Source: Streptomyces yangpuensis
Lineage (GTDB): Bacteria > Actinomycetota > Actinomycetes > Streptomycetales > Streptomycetaceae
Length of the DNA stretch: 41,341 nucleotides
Direction: 5' to 3'
Assembly (NCBI RefSeq): GCF_001005295.1
Contig: NZ_LBMK01000005.1
Span: 458,147 to 499,487 of the forward strand
Shown in pieces: positions 41,156 through 41,341 of the stretch. The notes below the pieces were generated by a model. The model ran no database searches, was not told where the DNA came from, and saw only the letters and a list, made by a program, of their open reading frames with translations. Position 1 is the stretch's first letter. Each line of letters begins with the position of its first letter. The translations under genes and the position numbers were made by a program.

Positions 41156-41341
41156 ATGACGGACAACATCTTCGCAACCAGCGTGTTCTTCCGGCTGGCG
41201 ATCGGCGGCAACGACCTCGGCGCCTTCCACACCTGCTCCGGCATGGGCGCCGAGGTCGAGATGGAGAGCTATGCCGAGGGCGGCAACAACGGCTTCACCT
41301 GGCAGCTGCCCGGCCGCGTGACCTGGTCGAACATCACCCTC
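41156..41341 (+). CDS. Second inner tube protein (T4 gp19-like), partial at window end
   Basis: ATG 41156 opens a frame of 62 visible codons running off the window: MTDNIFATSVFFRLAIGGND, then LGAFHTCSGMGAEVEMESYA and EGGNNGFTWQLPG. It is typical of the tube family of contractile tails, and similar to other second tube proteins (Afp5-like) of these systems. The ribosome site is weak (GGAC region). It follows the repeat protein by 61 bp. The rest, and presumably the baseplate, spike and tape-measure genes, lie beyond the window. Confidence 0.88.
   Translation, partial: MTDNIFATSVFFRLAIGGNDLGAFHTCSGMGAEVEMESYAEGGNNGFTWQLPGRVTWSNITL

Noticed and set aside
37921..41244. Open frame of 1107 codons on the minus strand opposite the repeat protein
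   Set aside because: It is antisense to the repeat gene and has no ribosome site or domains. The plus-strand frame starts 4 bp after DUF6760 and keeps repeat periodicity.

Overview
The window is very GC-rich, and its coding frames show strong third-position G/C bias with frequent GTG starts. It carries the futalosine menaquinone branch, a WhiJ-type HTH/DUF397/ATP-binding set and a Streptomyces-type contractile injection system (CIS). Together these point to a Streptomyces chromosome or a very close relative. No rRNA, tRNA, CRISPR array, insertion sequence or integrase is visible.

Positions 1-6.9 kb are accessory and regulatory: a DUF1648-like membrane protein (cut by the window edge) coupled to a YtrA-type GntR repressor whose transcript looks leaderless, two lipoproteins, a SAM methyltransferase, a winged-helix protein, a WhiJ-like set (HATPase, XRE regulator, DUF397) and a tandem pair of related small membrane proteins. 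Positions 6.9-9.7 kb hold a DAACS-family symporter preceded by a cysteine-codon-rich leader peptide and a symmetric operator-like element, which suggests cystine uptake. A DUF4229 protein and a GNAT acetyltransferase follow.

Positions 9.8-16.6 kb are a menaquinone (futalosine) block: mqnE, an Lrp/AsnC regulator, a UbiX-like flavin prenyltransferase, a UbiA-like prenyltransferase (MqnP) and a UbiD-like decarboxylase (MqnL). A translationally coupled unknown protein lies between MqnL and MqnP. A rhomboid protease, a Uma2 nuclease and a 44-aa protein are interspersed. Positions 17.7-25.4 kb form a haem and cytochrome c block on the minus strand: hemL, a histidine phosphatase, a Tat-type deacetylase lipoprotein, then ResA, CcdA, ResB and CcsB (system II cytochrome c maturation). 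Menaquinone, haem and cytochrome c maturation thus sit side by side as an aerobic respiration neighbourhood.

Positions 26.5-41.3 kb carry the start of a Streptomyces-type CIS, a cytoplasmic phage-tail-like contractile machine. In order these are a bitopic membrane protein (CisA-like) divergent from an atypical LuxR regulator, a secreted beta-propeller/DUF11 protein, DUF4255 (Cis16-like), an AAA+ ATPase (Cis15-like), the sheath, a tube protein, a tail-assembly-type protein, a DUF6760 protein, a 1046-aa Pro/Ala/Thr repeat protein, and a second tube protein cut by the window end. Baseplate, spike, tape-measure and tail-fibre genes are not in the window and should lie beyond it. The least explained elements are the repeat protein, the secreted propeller protein coupled to the assembly genes, and the polycysteine leader at the symporter.
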